This document shows, one piece after another, positions 36,290 to 50,700 of a stretch of DNA of 64,000 nt. A model generated the notes under the pieces. That model ran no database searches, was not told the DNA's origin, and was given only the letters and a program-made list of their open reading frames with translations. The translations under genes and the position numbers were made by a program. Location: the NCBI RefSeq assembly GCF_003012915.1, contig NZ_CP027770.1:1612001-1676000 (forward strand), in the 5' to 3' direction. The stretch is from Staphylococcus felis (lineage in GTDB: Bacteria; Bacillota; Bacilli; Staphylococcales; Staphylococcaceae). Numbering within the stretch: the stretch's first letter is position 1; every line of letters starts with the position of its first letter.

Positions 36290-37060
36290 ATGGATATATA
36301 TCAACATTTTCGAAAAGAAGAGTATGAACTAATTGATCAATTAATGAATAAAGTAAGAATGGCTGAACAACAATATGCTCCTGTATTAACACATTTTATC
36401 GATCCACGTGCGCAGTATATTCTTCAAACACTTGTAGGTCGCTTTCCTGACTTAAAAGTTCATTTTTATGGTGGCTATAGTGCTGAAAGATGCCGAGCAA
36501 TTATAGCACCTAATTATTATGAGCCCGAACGAGATGACTATGAGTTAACATTAATTGAGCTGAACTATCCAGAAAAATTTGTTACAATTCAGCATCAACA
36601 TGTATTGGGCACACTTATGTCTTTAGGGATTAAGCGTGAACAACTTGGAGACATTATTGTCGGAAAACAAATTCAATTTGTTTTGACAAAACAGTTAGAA
36701 TCATATATTATGATGGAATTAACAAAGATAAAAGGTGCCACAGTCAAACTCAATGTTTTATCAATTGAAGATATGATACAATCAAAGGAGCAATGGCAAT
36801 CTTTTGAAACAACTATTAGTGCATTGCGACTCGATGTCGTTTTGAAAGAAGTAATACACAAATCCAGAGAAATCGCCAAATCATATATTTTAAAAAAGCG
36901 AGTAAAAGTGAATCATACGATTGTAGAGTCAGTGGATTTTCAACTAGAAGAAGGCGATTTGCTTTCAATACAAGGATTTGGAAGAGCAAAGATTACACAA
37001 ATTGGAACGCGTACTAAAAAAGATAAGTTGCGAATCACCTATCAAACTTTATTCAAATAG
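36290..37060 (+). CDS. ylmH: S4-domain RNA-binding protein YlmH
   Basis: This 256-residue protein has a C-terminal S4 domain (LRLDVVLKEVIHKSREIAKSYI, then KKRVKVNHTIVES). The N-terminal part includes FYGGYSAERCRAII, conserved in the YlmH family. Work in other Firmicutes links YlmH to ribosome-associated quality control beside RqcH, whose gene is at 56-57 kb here. ATG 36290 follows AAAGAGG, and an upstream ATG at 36260 lacks a ribosome site. divIVA begins 22 bases downstream. Confidence 0.92.
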   Translation: MDIYQHFRKEEYELIDQLMNKVRMAEQQYAPVLTHFIDPRAQYILQTLVGRFPDLKVHFYGGYSAERCRAIIAPNYYEPERDDYELTLIELNYPEKFVTIQHQHVLGTLMSLGIKREQLGDIIVGKQIQFVLTKQLESYIMMELTKIKGATVKLNVLSIEDMIQSKEQWQSFETTISALRLDVVLKEVIHKSREIAKSYILKKRVKVNHTIVESVDFQLEEGDLLSIQGFGRAKITQIGTRTKKDKLRITYQTLFK

Positions 37061-37082
37061 TGTATGATGGAGGAGAGTATCT

Positions 37083-37673
37083 ATGGCTTTTACACCAAGT
37101 GAAATAAAAAATAAGTCGTTTACTCATATTAAAAACGGTTTTGAACCTAAGGAAGTTGAACAATACCTAGAACAGTTAAGTCAAGAAGTTCAACGACTTA
37201 GAGAAGATAAGAGACAACTTGAAAAAGTTTTAGAAGAAAGAGATAGCCACATCCAATCTTTTAAAGAAGTTGAAAAATCTGTAGGAGAAGCGATTGTGAG
37301 TGCGCAGCGTGCGGCTGATGAAACAAAAGCAGCAGCTCAAAAAGAGCGTGATGTCATTATCGCTAAAGCACAAGCTGAAGCAGATAAAATTGTAAATGAT
37401 GGTATTGAAAAAGCACGACGATTATCATTTCAAACAGAGGATATGAAACGACAATCTAAAATTTTCCGTTCTCGCTTTAGAATGTTAGTTGAAGCGCAAT
37501 TAGATTTACTTAAAAATGATGATTGGGATTATTTACTTAACTATGATTTAGATGCACAACAAGTGACAGAAGATAATTTTAATCATTTGAATGATAAAGA
37601 TATTACTGATGAAGAAAAACAACAAGCACATCAATCTGAAAAAACAAATGAGACAGACAAGCAAGAAAAGTAA
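37083..37673 (+). CDS. divIVA: DivIVA, coiled-coil polar/septal scaffold
   Basis: DivIVA binds curved membrane at the septum and organises division and chromosome segregation. The 196 residues start with the conserved lipid-binding domain (MAFTPSEIKNKSFTHIKNGF). A first coiled coil follows (YLEQLSQEVQRLREDKRQLEK region), then an Ala/Lys/Glu-rich second coiled coil, and an acidic tail. Its place between ylmH and ileS is conserved. The ATG has GGAGGAGAG upstream. The T-box leader of ileS follows directly. Confidence 0.95.
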   Translation: MAFTPSEIKNKSFTHIKNGFEPKEVEQYLEQLSQEVQRLREDKRQLEKVLEERDSHIQSFKEVEKSVGEAIVSAQRAADETKAAAQKERDVIIAKAQAEADKIVNDGIEKARRLSFQTEDMKRQSKIFRSRFRMLVEAQLDLLKNDDWDYLLNYDLDAQQVTEDNFNHLNDKDITDEEKQQAHQSEKTNETDKQEK

Positions 37674-37683
37674 AACAGGACAC

Positions 37684-37845
37684 AGCGATTTAGGGAGAGT
37701 GAGAGCCTAATGAATGTTTTTTCTTGTATCACTGAACTCATCAAAAAATAATTATTTTAATGAGAGAACTCTAAGCTGAGTTAAATAGGGTGGTACCGCG
37801 GTAGATGTCCGTCCCTATTCATTGAGCTTAGAGTTCTTTTCAGTT
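37684..37845 (+). promoter_or_regulatory. T-box riboswitch (tRNA-Ile) with terminator, upstream of ileS
   Basis: The conserved core AATAGGGTGGTACCGCGG is at 37784-37801. Downstream, GTCCCTATT belongs to the antiterminator. A long terminator stem, AGAACTCTAAGCT / AGCTTAGAGTTCT, ends in TTTTC. A candidate specifier ATC lies at 37728-37730 in the stem I region, as expected for isoleucine. Uncharged tRNA-Ile should stabilise the antiterminator and switch ileS on. Confidence 0.92.
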
Positions 37846-37861
37846 AAAGGAGTGTTAAAAA

Positions 37862-40609
37862 ATGGATTACAAAGAAACGTTATTAATGCCAAAAACGAAA
37901 TTCCCAATGCGTGGCGGATTACCTAATAAAGAGCCACAAATTCAACAAGAATGGCGAGAAAAAGATTTATATCGCAAAATGTTAGCTAAAAATGAAGGTA
38001 ATACACCATTTATCCTACATGATGGTCCACCGTACGCGAACGGTAATTTACATATGGGACATGCGCTAAACAAAATTTTGAAAGATTTTATCGTCCGTTA
38101 TAAAACAATGTCGGGCTTTTATGCACCATACGTACCAGGATGGGATACACACGGTTTACCTATTGAACAAGCACTTACAAAAAAAGGTGTGAAGCGTAAA
38201 GAAATGTCTATTGCAGCATTTCGTGAAAAATGTGAAGCTTTTGCAATGCAACAAATTGAAAATCAAAAGAAAGATTTCCAACGTTTAGGCGTTAATGGTG
38301 ACTTTGAAAACCCATATATAACTTTAAAACCTGAATATGAAGCTGCACAAATACGTGTATTTGGTGAAATGGCTGAAAAAGGATTAATCTATAAAGGGAA
38401 AAAACCTGTCTATTGGTCACCGTCTAGTGAATCTTCATTAGCTGAAGCGGAAATTGAATATCATGATAAACGTTCAGCATCTATTTATGTTGCTTTTGAT
38501 GTAAAAGATGGTAAGGGTATTGTTGATGAAGATGCGAAGTTTATAATTTGGACAACAACACCTTGGACATTGCCTTCAAATGTTGCGATTACAGTTCATC
38601 CTGATTTAACATATGTACAAATGAATGTGAATGGTGAAAAATATATTATTGCTGAAGCGTTAGTAGATGAAGTGGCAGAACAGTTAGGCTGGGATAAAGA
38701 AGCCGTGGTTCGTGAGAAAGATTTTAAAGGTCAAGAACTTGAATATGTTGAAGCGCAACATCCTTTCATTGATAGAATATCATTGCTCATCAACGGTATG
38801 CACGTAACGACTGATGCTGGTACAGGTTGTGTGCATACAGCTCCAGGACACGGGGAAGATGACTATATTGTAAGTCAAAAATATAACCTTGAAGTGATTA
38901 GTCCTGTTGATGATAAAGGTGTATTTACAGAAGAAGCTGGTCAATTTGAAGGTATGTTTTATGATAAAGCGAATAAAGCGATTACTGATTTGTTAAAAGA
39001 GAAAGGGGCACTTTTAAAATTAGACTTTATTACGCATAGTTATCCACATGATTGGCGTACTAAAAAACCAGTCATTTTTAGAGCGACACCGCAATGGTTT
39101 GCTTCTATTTCAAAAGTGCGACAAGATATTTTAGATGCTATAACACAAACACACTTCAAAGTTGAATGGGGTAAAACGCGCATCTACAATATGATTCGTG
39201 ATCGTGGTGAATGGGTCATCTCTCGTCAACGTGTGTGGGGGGTACCACTTCCAGTATTTTATGCTGAGAACGGTGACATTATCATGACTAAAGAAACAAT
39301 TATGCATATTGCAGATTTGTTTGAAGAACATGGATCTAATATTTGGTTTGAACGTGAAGCGAAAGATTTATTGCCTGAAGGTTTTACACACCCTGGCAGC
39401 CCAAATGGTCATTTCACAAAAGAAGAAGATATTATGGATGTTTGGTTTGATTCAGGTTCGTCACATCGCGGTGTACTTGAAACTCGTCCTGAATTAAGTT
39501 TCCCTTCTGATTTGTACTTAGAAGGTAGTGATCAATATCGTGGATGGTTTAACTCTTCTATTACGACTGCTGTTGCTACTCGTGGTGTGTCACCATACAA
39601 AATGCTATTGTCTCATGGTTTTGTTATGGATGGCGAAGGTAAAAAAATGAGCAAATCATTAGGCAACGTGATTGTCCCAGATACTATTGTTAAACAAAAA
39701 GGTGCTGACATTGCACGCTTATGGGTGAGTTCAGTAGATTATTTAGCAGACGTACGTATTTCAGAAGAAATCCTGAAACAAGTTGCTGATGTATATCGTA
39801 AAATTCGTAATACTTTGCGTTTCTTATTAGGGAATGTCAGTGATTTTGACCCTTCTAAACATCAAATTGCTGAAGCTGACTTATTAGAAGTTGACCGATA
39901 TGTATTGAACCGTCTTCGTGAATTTACAGCGCATACACTCGATCATTATGATGATTATGACTATCTAGATATTTATCAAGAAGTTCAAAACTTCATAAAT
40001 GTTGAACTTAGTAACTTCTATTTGGATTATGGGAAAGATATTTTATATATTGAGGAGCAGAATGCACACAAACGTCGTAGTATGCAAACAGTGCTTTATC
40101 GTATACTAGTGAATATGACGAAATTATTAGCACCTATCATTCCTCATACAGCTGATGAAGTTTGGTCATACATCGAGCATGTTGAAGAGGAAAGTGTTCA
40201 TCTTTCAGACATGCCTCAAAAAGAAAAAATTGACGAAGCATTACTTGAAAAATGGTCAACATTTATGGCGTTACGTGATGATGTTAACCGAGCATTAGAA
40301 GTTGCACGGAATGAAAAAGTCATCGGTAAATCACTAGAAGCTAAAGTTAAAATCGGTAACAGTTCTTCATTTAATACTGTAGAATTTCTACAATCATTTA
40401 ATGATTTGCATCAATTATTTATTGTTTCTCAAGTTGAAGTGGTAGATAAACCAAACGGTACAGAGTATCAATATGGCAATATTGAAATTACGTTTGCGGA
40501 CGGTGAAAAATGTGCACGTTGTTGGAATTATAGTGACTCTTTAGGTTCAGTAGGTGAAATGACTGAATTGTGTCCACGTTGCCAAGAAGTTGTTAAAACT
40601 TTAGTATAA
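37862..40609 (+). CDS. ileS: Isoleucine-tRNA ligase
   Basis: This class I synthetase charges tRNA-Ile. The 915 residues include the HIGH motif in [17 protein letters not shown], the editing domain ([34 protein letters not shown]), KMSKS in [10 protein letters not shown] and the C-terminal zinc site CARCW with CPRC. It is the bacterial mupirocin-sensitive type by length and motifs. It is preceded by its own T-box leader and followed by a strong terminator, so it forms a separate unit between divIVA and lspA. Confidence 0.97.
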   Translation: MDYKETLLMPKTKFPMRGGLPNKEPQIQQEWREKDLYRKMLAKNEGNTPFILHDGPPYANGNLHMGHALNKILKDFIVRYKTMSGFYAPYVPGWDTHGLPIEQALTKKGVKRKEMSIAAFREKCEAFAMQQIENQKKDFQRLGVNGDFENPYITLKPEYEAAQIRVFGEMAEKGLIYKGKKPVYWSPSSESSLAEAEIEYHDKRSASIYVAFDVKDGKGIVDEDAKFIIWTTTPWTLPSNVAITVHPDLTYVQMNVNGEKYIIAEALVDEVAEQLGWDKEAVVREKDFKGQELEYVEAQHPFIDRISLLINGMHVTTDAGTGCVHTAPGHGEDDYIVSQKYNLEVISPVDDKGVFTEEAGQFEGMFYDKANKAITDLLKEKGALLKLDFITHSYPHDWRTKKPVIFRATPQWFASISKVRQDILDAITQTHFKVEWGKTRIYNMIRDRGEWVISRQRVWGVPLPVFYAENGDIIMTKETIMHIADLFEEHGSNIWFEREAKDLLPEGFTHPGSPNGHFTKEEDIMDVWFDSGSSHRGVLETRPELSFPSDLYLEGSDQYRGWFNSSITTAVATRGVSPYKMLLSHGFVMDGEGKKMSKSLGNVIVPDTIVKQKGADIARLWVSSVDYLADVRISEEILKQVADVYRKIRNTLRFLLGNVSDFDPSKHQIAEADLLEVDRYVLNRLREFTAHTLDHYDDYDYLDIYQEVQNFINVELSNFYLDYGKDILYIEEQNAHKRRSMQTVLYRILVNMTKLLAPIIPHTADEVWSYIEHVEEESVHLSDMPQKEKIDEALLEKWSTFMALRDDVNRALEVARNEKVIGKSLEAKVKIGNSSSFNTVEFLQSFNDLHQLFIVSQVEVVDKPNGTEYQYGNIEITFADGEKCARCWNYSDSLGSVGEMTELCPRCQEVVKTLV

Positions 40610-40614
40610 ACATG

Positions 40615-40662
40615 AAGTGATGCAGATATTCATAGCTACTGGATATCTGTATCACTTTTTTC
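40615..40662 (+). terminator. Terminator of ileS
   Basis: AAGTGATGCAGATAT pairs with ATATCTGTATCACTT, one mismatch, followed by TTTTT. Confidence 0.88.
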
Positions 40663-40742
40663 GTTTTAGTAATTGTTCAAGTTAAGCTATAATATATCGT
40701 GATGAAATTCCTAAATGAACTCAATTGGAAAGGATAAAATTT

Positions 40743-41228
40743 ATGAAACATCAATATCATATTGGATTATCCGTAATGATAGCCATTTTGGTCATCATTG
40801 CTGATCAATTTACAAAGTGGATAATCGCAACACAAATGACTATTGGGGAATCTTTTACGGTAATACCTCACTTTTTAGCCATTACATCACATCGTAATAG
40901 CGGTGCAGCATGGGGGATCTTAAGTGGCAAGATGACTTTCTTTTATATTGTTACTATTCTAATATTAATCGCATTAGTCTATTTTTATATTAAAGAAGCG
41001 AAAGATCATTTACTCATGCAAATTGCTATAAGTTTATTATTTGCAGGGGCTGTCGGTAATTTTATTGATCGATTAATAAATGGTGAAGTAGTGGACTTTG
41101 TAGATACGAAGATATTTGGATATGATTTTCCAATTTTTAATGTCGCTGATAGTAGTTTGACAATAGGTGTGATATTATTATTATTTGTGTTACTAACAGA
41201 CTCAAAAACTAAAGATGAGGTGAGATAA
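40743..41228 (+). CDS. lspA: Lipoprotein signal peptidase (signal peptidase II)
   Basis: LspA cuts prolipoprotein signal peptides after lipidation, in the membrane. The 161 residues have four helices and the two catalytic aspartate regions GNFIDRLINGEVVDFV and FNVADSSLTIG. NSGAAWG and ADQFTKWII are also conserved. ATG 40743 follows GGAAAGGA, while the longer frame from 40725 would start inside the ribosome site. The stop overlaps the rluD ATG by one base. Confidence 0.95.
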   Translation: MKHQYHIGLSVMIAILVIIADQFTKWIIATQMTIGESFTVIPHFLAITSHRNSGAAWGILSGKMTFFYIVTILILIALVYFYIKEAKDHLLMQIAISLLFAGAVGNFIDRLINGEVVDFVDTKIFGYDFPIFNVADSSLTIGVILLLFVLLTDSKTKDEVR

Positions 41229-42145
41229 TGGGTCAGTTTGATTTTGAAATAAGTCAAGAGAGATTTCATTTACAACGTATTGATAAAGTTCTACCTGAGT
41301 TAAACCCTGAATGGTCACGAAGTCAAATTCAGGACTGGATTAAATCAGGTCAAGTTGAAGTTAATGGTAAAGTAGTGAAATCAAATTACAAAGTAAAGCT
41401 TCAGGACTATATTGTTGTAACTGAGAAAGAAGTTGTTGAAGCAAATATTGAACCAGAGAATTTAAATTTAGATATATATTATGAAGATGAAGATGTTGCG
41501 ATTGTCTATAAACCTAAGGGGATGGTTGTACATCCATCACCTGGGCATTATACGGGAACGTTGGTAAATGGACTTATGTATCAAATTAAGGATTTATCAG
41601 GCATTAATGGCGAAATACGACCTGGTATTGTTCATCGTATTGACAAAGATACATCTGGACTTTTAATGATTGCCAAAAACGATATCGCACACCGTCATTT
41701 AGTTGAACAACTTACAGCTAAAACAGTGACTCGTAAATATACTGCCTTAGTCCATGGACATATCCCTCATGAATATGGGACGATCGATGCACCAATTGGC
41801 CGCCACAAAAATGATAGACAATCTATGGCTGTAGTTGATGAAGGGAAAGAAGCTGTAACGCATTTCAACGTGATTGAAAGCTTTAAAAATTATACATTAG
41901 TTGAATGTCAACTTGAAACAGGACGTACACATCAAATTCGTGTACATATGAAATATATTGGTTATCCTTTGGTTGGGGATCCAAAATATGGTCCGAAAAA
42001 AACAATGGACATTGGTGGACAAGCTTTACACGCTGGCGTTATTGGTTTTACACACCCTAAGACTGGTGAATATATTGAGCGGACTGCAGCACTTCCAATT
42101 TCATTCGAAAATGTCATTCATCAAATTCGAGAAGAGCATTTATAA
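41228..42145 (+). CDS. 23S rRNA pseudouridine synthase, RluD/YlyB type
   Basis: This 305-residue RluA-family synthase has an N-terminal S4 domain (RIDKVLPELNPEWSRSQIQDWI) and the catalytic motif GIVHRIDKDTSGLLMIAKN, where the aspartate is the nucleophile. LETGRTHQIRVHMKYIGYPLVGD closes the active site. It converts uridines in the 23S helix 69 region or similar sites. It follows lspA, as in other Firmicutes, and shares its TAATG junction. Confidence 0.93.
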   Translation: MGQFDFEISQERFHLQRIDKVLPELNPEWSRSQIQDWIKSGQVEVNGKVVKSNYKVKLQDYIVVTEKEVVEANIEPENLNLDIYYEDEDVAIVYKPKGMVVHPSPGHYTGTLVNGLMYQIKDLSGINGEIRPGIVHRIDKDTSGLLMIAKNDIAHRHLVEQLTAKTVTRKYTALVHGHIPHEYGTIDAPIGRHKNDRQSMAVVDEGKEAVTHFNVIESFKNYTLVECQLETGRTHQIRVHMKYIGYPLVGDPKYGPKKTMDIGGQALHAGVIGFTHPKTGEYIERTAALPISFENVIHQIREEHL

Positions 42146-42190
42146 ATTTTACACAATGGATAAATTACTACAAAAATCACGGATTGTACT

Positions 42191-42219
42191 TTGACATCTG
42201 GACTAAAAAGCGTTATGAT
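42191..42219 (+). promoter_or_regulatory. pyr operon promoter
   Basis: TTGACA and TATGAT lie 17 bases apart, just upstream of the PyrR-type leader. Confidence 0.75.
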
Positions 42220-42250
42220 ATTAAGCAAGTTATAGATAATACAATGAATT

Positions 42251-42391
42251 GTCTTTAAAGAGGGTCCCGTGAGGCTCAGAAGATATGATATAAACGTGAA
42301 ATAAATATGGGAGAAGTGTAGGCAATAGTCTATATCAATACCATTTATTTTGATGCAACTCATGTCTTCTAAAGACATGAGTTGTTTTGTT
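42251..42391 (+). promoter_or_regulatory. PyrR-responsive attenuator upstream of pyrR
   Basis: The PyrR binding loop is CTTTAAAGAGGGTCCCGTGA through GGCTCAGAAG (42252-42281), which resembles the conserved purine-rich anti-antiterminator of Bacillus pyr leaders. A terminator follows at 42356-42391: CAACTCATGTCTT pairs with AAGACATGAGTTG, with TTTTGTTT after. UMP-bound PyrR should stabilise the loop and favour termination. Confidence 0.85.
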
Positions 42392-42449
42392 TGAGTATAG
42401 GTTTTGAAATATACTCTAGCTTAAATGAAATAGGTTAGGAGTGACAACT

Positions 42450-42974
42450 TTGGCTGAACGTGTCATTTTAGACGAATCTGCAATAAACAGAACATTAACA
42501 CGTATTGCACATGAAATTCTAGAATATAACAAGGGCTCAAAAAATTTAGCACTATTAGGCATCAAAACACGTGGTGAATTTTTAGCTAAGCGCATTCAAC
42601 ACAAGATTCAACAAATTGAAGAAGTTGAAATTCCAACAGGTACAATTGACATCACACACTTCAGAGATGATATCGATGCACGTACCCAACATAACGCCAA
42701 AACTTTTGAAATCGATGCAGATATCAATAATCGGGTGGTCATTATTGTTGACGATGTTTTATATACGGGCCGTACAGTGAGAGCGTCACTAGATGCTATT
42801 TTACTACACAGTCGTCCACAAAAAATTGGACTCGCAACATTGGTTGATCGAGGACATCGAGAACTACCGATTCGTGCTGACTTTGTAGGAAAAAATATTC
42901 CAACATCTCATGAAGAATCAGTAGAAGTCTATTTAGAAGAAGTTGACAACCAAAACGCGGTTGTAATTAAGTAA
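42450..42974 (+). CDS. pyrR: Bifunctional pyr operon attenuator protein / uracil phosphoribosyltransferase
   Basis: PyrR binds pyr mRNA leaders when UMP is high and causes termination. It also has weak UPRTase activity. The 174 residues have the PRPP-binding motif [17 protein letters not shown] and the segment [19 protein letters not shown] with RNA-binding residues. I chose TTG at 42450, 9 bases after AGGAG, giving [12 protein letters not shown] as in homologues. The GTG at 42441 touches the ribosome site. It is the first gene of the ten-gene operon. Confidence 0.94.
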   Translation: MAERVILDESAINRTLTRIAHEILEYNKGSKNLALLGIKTRGEFLAKRIQHKIQQIEEVEIPTGTIDITHFRDDIDARTQHNAKTFEIDADINNRVVIIVDDVLYTGRTVRASLDAILLHSRPQKIGLATLVDRGHRELPIRADFVGKNIPTSHEESVEVYLEEVDNQNAVVIK

Positions 42975-42985
42975 TACCTTTTAAT

Positions 42986-43134
42986 TCAGTACGAGAGACT
43001 GACAAAGGTTGAACATAGTTGATACAAATCATGCGACGTGAGCATTAAAGGTGAGTTTTTAATGTGTTCGTGTACATTTGTATACATATATGTTGACTCA
43101 GTCTCTTAACTTTAAAGTTAAGGGACTTTTTTTA
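42986..43134 (+). promoter_or_regulatory. PyrR-responsive attenuator between pyrR and pyrP
   Basis: The binding-loop sequence TTCAGTACGAGAGACTGACA with AAGG after it is close to the Bacillus consensus. The terminator is AGTCTCTTAACTTT paired with AAAGTTAAGGGACT, followed by TTTTTTT (43100-43134). No third attenuator exists, since pyrP and pyrB are only 22 bases apart. Confidence 0.88.
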
Positions 43135-43153
43135 TAGAGAAAGGACGTAGACA

Positions 43154-45347
<2,194 letters not shown>

Positions 45348-45362
45348 AAGGAGGTGTTTAGG

Positions 45363-46637
45363 ATGAAATTAATACAAAATGCAAAAATGTTAGAAGCAGG
45401 ACAACTTCAAAAAGTAGACGTTTTAATCGAAGGAAAAACAATAAAGCAAATTGCTGAAACGATTGAAGTAACTGAGGATATGCATGTAATAGATGCAAAA
45501 GGTTATTTTTTAGCACCGGGATTTATTGATGTACATGTTCACTTAAGAGAGCCAGGCGGCGAATATAAAGAAACTATCGAAACTGGAACAAAGGCAGCAG
45601 CACGTGGTGGATTTACGACTGTATGTCCTATGCCAAACACAAAACCAGTTCCAGATTCAAAAGAAAATATGGAGAAATTAAATCAACTTATTGCTGAAAA
45701 TGCACAAGTGCGAGTTTTGCCTTATGCAGCTATCACAGTAAGACAAGCAGGTAAAGAGCATGTTGATTTTGAAGCATTAAATAGTGAAGGTGTGTTTGCT
45801 TTTACAGATGACGGTGTTGGCGTACAACAAGCGTCTATGATGTATGAAGCGATGCAAAAAGCACAAAAATTGAATAAAGCAATTGTAGCGCATTGTGAAG
45901 ATAATAGTTTGATTTACGGAGGCGCGATGCACGAAGGGAAACGCAGTCAAGAATTGAATATCCCAGGTATTCCTAATATTTGTGAATCTGTTCAAATTGC
46001 ACGAGATGTATTATTGAGTGAAGCGACAGGTTGTCATTACCATGTATGTCACGTTTCGACAAAAGAGAGTGTCCGTGTTATTCGAGATGCTAAAAGAGCG
46101 GGCATTCCAGTTACAGCTGAAGTTACACCGCATCACTTATTATTAACTGAAAATGATATTCCTGGTGATAATGCAATCTATAAAATGAATCCACCTTTAA
46201 GAAGTGAAGCGGATCGAGAAGCACTGATTGAAGGCTTACTAGACGGTACAATTGATTGTATTGCAACAGACCATGCACCACACGCTGCCGACGAGAAAGC
46301 GCAACCTATGACTCGAGCCCCATTTGGAATTGTAGGGAGCGAAACAGCATTTCCATTATTGTACACATATTTTGTGAAAAATGGAGATTGGTCACTACAA
46401 CAATTAGTCGATTACTTAACAACAAAACCGGCTCAAACATTTAATTTGCCATATGGTCAATTGGTTGAGGGGGCGTTAGCAGATTTAACTTTAATTAATT
46501 TAGATGAAGAATATGAAATTAAAGCAGAAGATTTCCTTTCAAAAGGAACTAATACACCATTTATTGGGGAGAAAGTTTACGGCAATCCAGTGTTAACCTT
46601 AGTTGAAGGCGACATTCGTTATGAGGGGGCAAAATAA
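45363..46637 (+). CDS. pyrC: Dihydroorotase
   Basis: This class I dihydroorotase closes carbamoyl-aspartate to dihydroorotate. The 424 residues have the metal-binding motifs [31 protein letters not shown] and the catalytic [12 protein letters not shown]. The start is ATG 45363, placed by AAAGGAGG nine bases upstream. An in-frame GTG at 45354 overlaps that site. The stop overlaps the carA ATG by one base (TAATG), showing tight coupling. Confidence 0.95.
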   Translation: MKLIQNAKMLEAGQLQKVDVLIEGKTIKQIAETIEVTEDMHVIDAKGYFLAPGFIDVHVHLREPGGEYKETIETGTKAAARGGFTTVCPMPNTKPVPDSKENMEKLNQLIAENAQVRVLPYAAITVRQAGKEHVDFEALNSEGVFAFTDDGVGVQQASMMYEAMQKAQKLNKAIVAHCEDNSLIYGGAMHEGKRSQELNIPGIPNICESVQIARDVLLSEATGCHYHVCHVSTKESVRVIRDAKRAGIPVTAEVTPHHLLLTENDIPGDNAIYKMNPPLRSEADREALIEGLLDGTIDCIATDHAPHAADEKAQPMTRAPFGIVGSETAFPLLYTYFVKNGDWSLQQLVDYLTTKPAQTFNLPYGQLVEGALADLTLINLDEEYEIKAEDFLSKGTNTPFIGEKVYGNPVLTLVEGDIRYEGAK

Positions 46638-47737
46638 TGTTTGAAAAGCGTTATCTCGTACTAGAAGATGGGAGTTACTATGTAGGATTTAAATTAGGAT
46701 CCGATCAACTGACAAAAGGTGAGATCGTATTTACAACAGGGATGACAGGTTATCAGGAAACAATTTCAGATCCGTCTTTTACAGGACAAATTATCACATT
46801 TACGTATCCGTTAATCGGTAATTATGGCATTAATAGAGATGATTTTGAATCTTTAGTACCTACTTTAAATGGTGTTGTAGTTAAAGAAGCGTGCCAATTT
46901 CCAAGCAATTTCAGAGCGGAGATTTCTTTTGATGATGTGTTAAAAGAATATGATATACCTGGTATTAGTGGTGTCGATACGAGAAGTATTACAAAAAAAA
47001 TTCGTCAACATGGCGTATTAAAAGCAGCATTTGTTGATAATGCGTCAGATATTGAATCAACAATTGAAACTTTAAAACATACAACATTTCCAAGAACTGA
47101 AGTACCGACTGTTTCAACTAAAACACCTTACGTATCAACAGGTTTTGATTTGAAAGTTGTATTAGTAGACTTTGGTAAAAAACAAAATATTGTACGAGAG
47201 TTGAACGCACGAGGGTGTGAAGTGACAGTTGTTCCTTATGATACTTCAGCAGCAGACATATTGAAAAGGAATCCAGACGGCGTGATGTTATCGAACGGTC
47301 CTGGAGATCCGGATGATGTTCAAGTAGCAGTTGAAATGATTAAAGGTATACTCGGGAAAGTGCCATTTTTTGGTATTTGTTTAGGGCATCAATTGTTTGC
47401 GCTGTCACAAGGTGCGAAATCATTCAAAATGAAATTTGGACATCGTGGAGCGAACCATCCTGTTAAAGATCTTGCTACGGGTAAAATTGCATTAACAAGT
47501 CAAAATCATGGCTATGCTATTGATGCAGCATCAGTTGAAAGTACAGATTTAGAAATTACACATATTGCTCTTAATGACGGTACAGTGGAAGGACTCAAGC
47601 ACAAATATTTACCAGCTTTTTCTGTTCAATATCATCCAGAAGCATGTCCTGGTCCAACTGATTCAAATTATTTATTCGATCAATTTATTGAAATGATGAA
47701 TGAAAATAAACAAAAGGAGCGCGTTACTCATGCCTAA
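46637..47737 (+). CDS. carA: Carbamoyl phosphate synthase small (glutaminase) subunit
   Basis: The small subunit hydrolyses glutamine and passes ammonia to the large subunit. The 366 residues carry an N-terminal CPSase domain ([17 protein letters not shown]) and a class I amidotransferase domain with catalytic cysteine in FGICLGHQ and the His-Glu pair in [12 protein letters not shown]. It overlaps carB by eight bases. As part of the pyr operon it is the pyrimidine-controlled form (pyrAA). No arginine-specific copy is visible in the window. Confidence 0.96.
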   Translation: MFEKRYLVLEDGSYYVGFKLGSDQLTKGEIVFTTGMTGYQETISDPSFTGQIITFTYPLIGNYGINRDDFESLVPTLNGVVVKEACQFPSNFRAEISFDDVLKEYDIPGISGVDTRSITKKIRQHGVLKAAFVDNASDIESTIETLKHTTFPRTEVPTVSTKTPYVSTGFDLKVVLVDFGKKQNIVRELNARGCEVTVVPYDTSAADILKRNPDGVMLSNGPGDPDDVQVAVEMIKGILGKVPFFGICLGHQLFALSQGAKSFKMKFGHRGANHPVKDLATGKIALTSQNHGYAIDAASVESTDLEITHIALNDGTVEGLKHKYLPAFSVQYHPEACPGPTDSNYLFDQFIEMMNENKQKERVTHA

Positions 47738-50700
47738 AAGAAATGATATAGAGACGATACTGGTTATTGGATCTGGTCCTATTATTATTGGTCAAGCAGC
47801 TGAATTTGATTATGCAGGAACGCAAGCATGCCTTGCATTAAAAGAAGAAGGGTATCGCGTCATTCTTGTGAATTCAAATCCTGCAACAATTATGACGGAT
47901 AAAGAAATTGCAGATAAAGTATACATTGAGCCACTAACACATGATTTTATTGCTCGAATCATACGTAAAGAGCAACCTGATGCATTATTGCCTACATTAG
48001 GTGGACAAACAGGATTGAATATGGCGATTGAATTACATGATAGTGGTGTACTTGAATCCAATAATGTGAAATTACTAGGTACCGAGTTATCTTCAATCAA
48101 TCAAGCAGAAGACCGTGAATTATTCCGTTCGCTTATGAATGATCTCAATGTACCTGTACCTGAAAGTGATATTGTTAACACACTCGAACAAGCCTTTGCG
48201 TTTAAAAATCAAGTCGGCTATCCCTTAATTGTTCGTCCAGCTTTTACAATGGGCGGAACAGGTGGCGGAATATGTCATAATGATGAGGAACTCAAAGAAG
48301 TCGTTTCTAATGGTTTAAAGTATAGTCCAGCAACACAATGTCTTATCGAAAAATCGATTGCAGGTTACAAAGAAATTGAATATGAAGTGATGCGTGATCA
48401 AAATGATAATGCCATCGTAGTGTGTAACATGGAAAATATTGATCCAGTTGGCATTCACACTGGAGATTCAGTCGTCGTTGCACCGAGTCAAACATTATCA
48501 GATGTTGAATATCAAATGTTACGCGATGTCTCATTAAAGGTTATTCGTGCTTTGAAAATTGAAGGGGGTTGTAATGTACAACTTGCGTTAGACCCACATT
48601 CAATGCAGTATTATATTATCGAAGTGAATCCACGTGTTTCACGTTCATCTGCATTAGCGTCTAAAGCAACAGGTTATCCAATTGCGAAACTTGCTGCGAA
48701 AATTGCAGTCGGTTTAACATTAGATGAAATGAAAAACCCTGTTACAGGTACATCTTATGCAGCTTTTGAACCAAGCTTAGACTATATTGTTTCAAAAATC
48801 CCACGTTTTCCATTCGATAAGTTTGAAAAAGGTGAACGTGAGCTTGGAACACAAATGAAAGCAACAGGCGAAGTCATGTCTATAGGACGTACTTATGAAG
48901 AGTCATTGCTCAAAGCGATTCGTTCTCTTGAATATGGCGTGCATCATCTAGGTCTACCAAATGGCGAGTCATTTGATTTAGACTACATTAAAGAGCGTAT
49001 TAATGCACAAGACGATGAACGATTATTCTTTATCGGTGAAGCGATTCGTCGTGGTGTAACACTCGAAGAAATACATGGAATGACGAAAATCGATTATTTC
49101 TTTTTAAATAAATTTAAAAACATCATTGATATGGAACATGCGCTTAAAGCGAACAAAGGTGATATTGACTATTTAAGATTTGCGAAACGATATGGATTTA
49201 GCGACCGTGTTATTGCACATCGCTTTGAAATGAGCGAAGCAGAAGTATATGATTTGCGACAAAAGCATGGTATCAATCCAGTATACAAAATGGTCGATAC
49301 GTGTGCAGCTGAATTCGAGTCAGCAACACCGTATTACTATGGCACATATGAACAAGAAAATGAGTCGATTGTATCTGAAAAAGAAAAAATCATCGTACTG
49401 GGATCAGGCCCAATCCGTATCGGTCAAGGTGTAGAATTTGATTATGCGACTGTCCATGCAGTGTGGGCAATTCAAAATGCAGGCTACGAAGCAATCATAG
49501 TTAATAACAATCCTGAGACCGTATCAACAGACTTCTCTATATCAGACAAGCTATATTTTGAGCCATTAACTGAAGAAGATGTCATGAATATTATTAACTT
49601 GGAACAACCTAAAGGGGTAGTTGTGCAGTTTGGTGGTCAAACCGCAATTAATTTAGCTGATAAGTTAGCGAAATATGGTGTCAAAATTCTTGGAACATCA
49701 TTAGAGGATTTAAATCGTGCAGAAGACCGTAAAGAATTTGAAGCATTATTAACTCAAATCAATGTTCCTCAACCTAAAGGACAAACAGCTACATCAGCAA
49801 AAGAAGCTTTAGACAATGCGCGTGATATCGGTTATCCGGTAGTTGTAAGACCGTCCTATGTACTTGGTGGTCGAGCAATGGAAATTGTATATAACGATGC
49901 AGAGCTTGAAAATTATATGAACGAAGCTGTTAAAGCAAGTCCAGAACATCCAGTATTAGTAGATCGTTATTTAACAGGTAAAGAAATCGAAGTGGATGCC
50001 ATTAGTGATGGTGAAACAGTCATTATTCCAGGTATTATGGAACACATCGAGCGTGCGGGTGTGCACTCAGGGGACTCGATTGCAGTTTATCCACCACAAT
50101 CGTTAACACCAGAAGAAATCGATACGTTAGAGTCATTTACAATTAAATTAGCTAAGGGATTAAATATTATAGGGTTAATCAATATTCAATTTGTCATTGC
50201 ACATGATGGTGTGTATGTACTTGAAGTGAATCCGCGTTCAAGTCGAACAGTCCCATTTTTAAGTAAAATTACAGAAATTCAAATGGCACAATTAGCAATG
50301 CGTGCCATTATGGGTGAAAAGTTAGTCGATATGGGATTTGAAGAAGGTATTCAACCTTATCAAGAAGGGGTATTTGTTAAAGCACCTGTGTTTAGTTTTA
50401 ACAAATTAAAAAATGTTGATATTACGCTTGGACCTGAAATGAAATCAACGGGTGAAGTGATGGGTAAAGATTTAACGTTAGAAAAAGCGCTATTCAAAGG
50501 GTTAACAGCTGCAGGGATGACAGTCAAAGATTACGGAACAGCACTTATTACAGTGAGTGATAAAGATAAAGAGGAAATCGTTAAAATAGCCAAACGATTA
50601 AATGAATTTGGATACAAAATTATTGCAACTTCTGGAACAGCACAAAAATTATCCGAACAAGGTATCAAAGTTGAAACAGTTGGTAAAATTGGTGGGCATG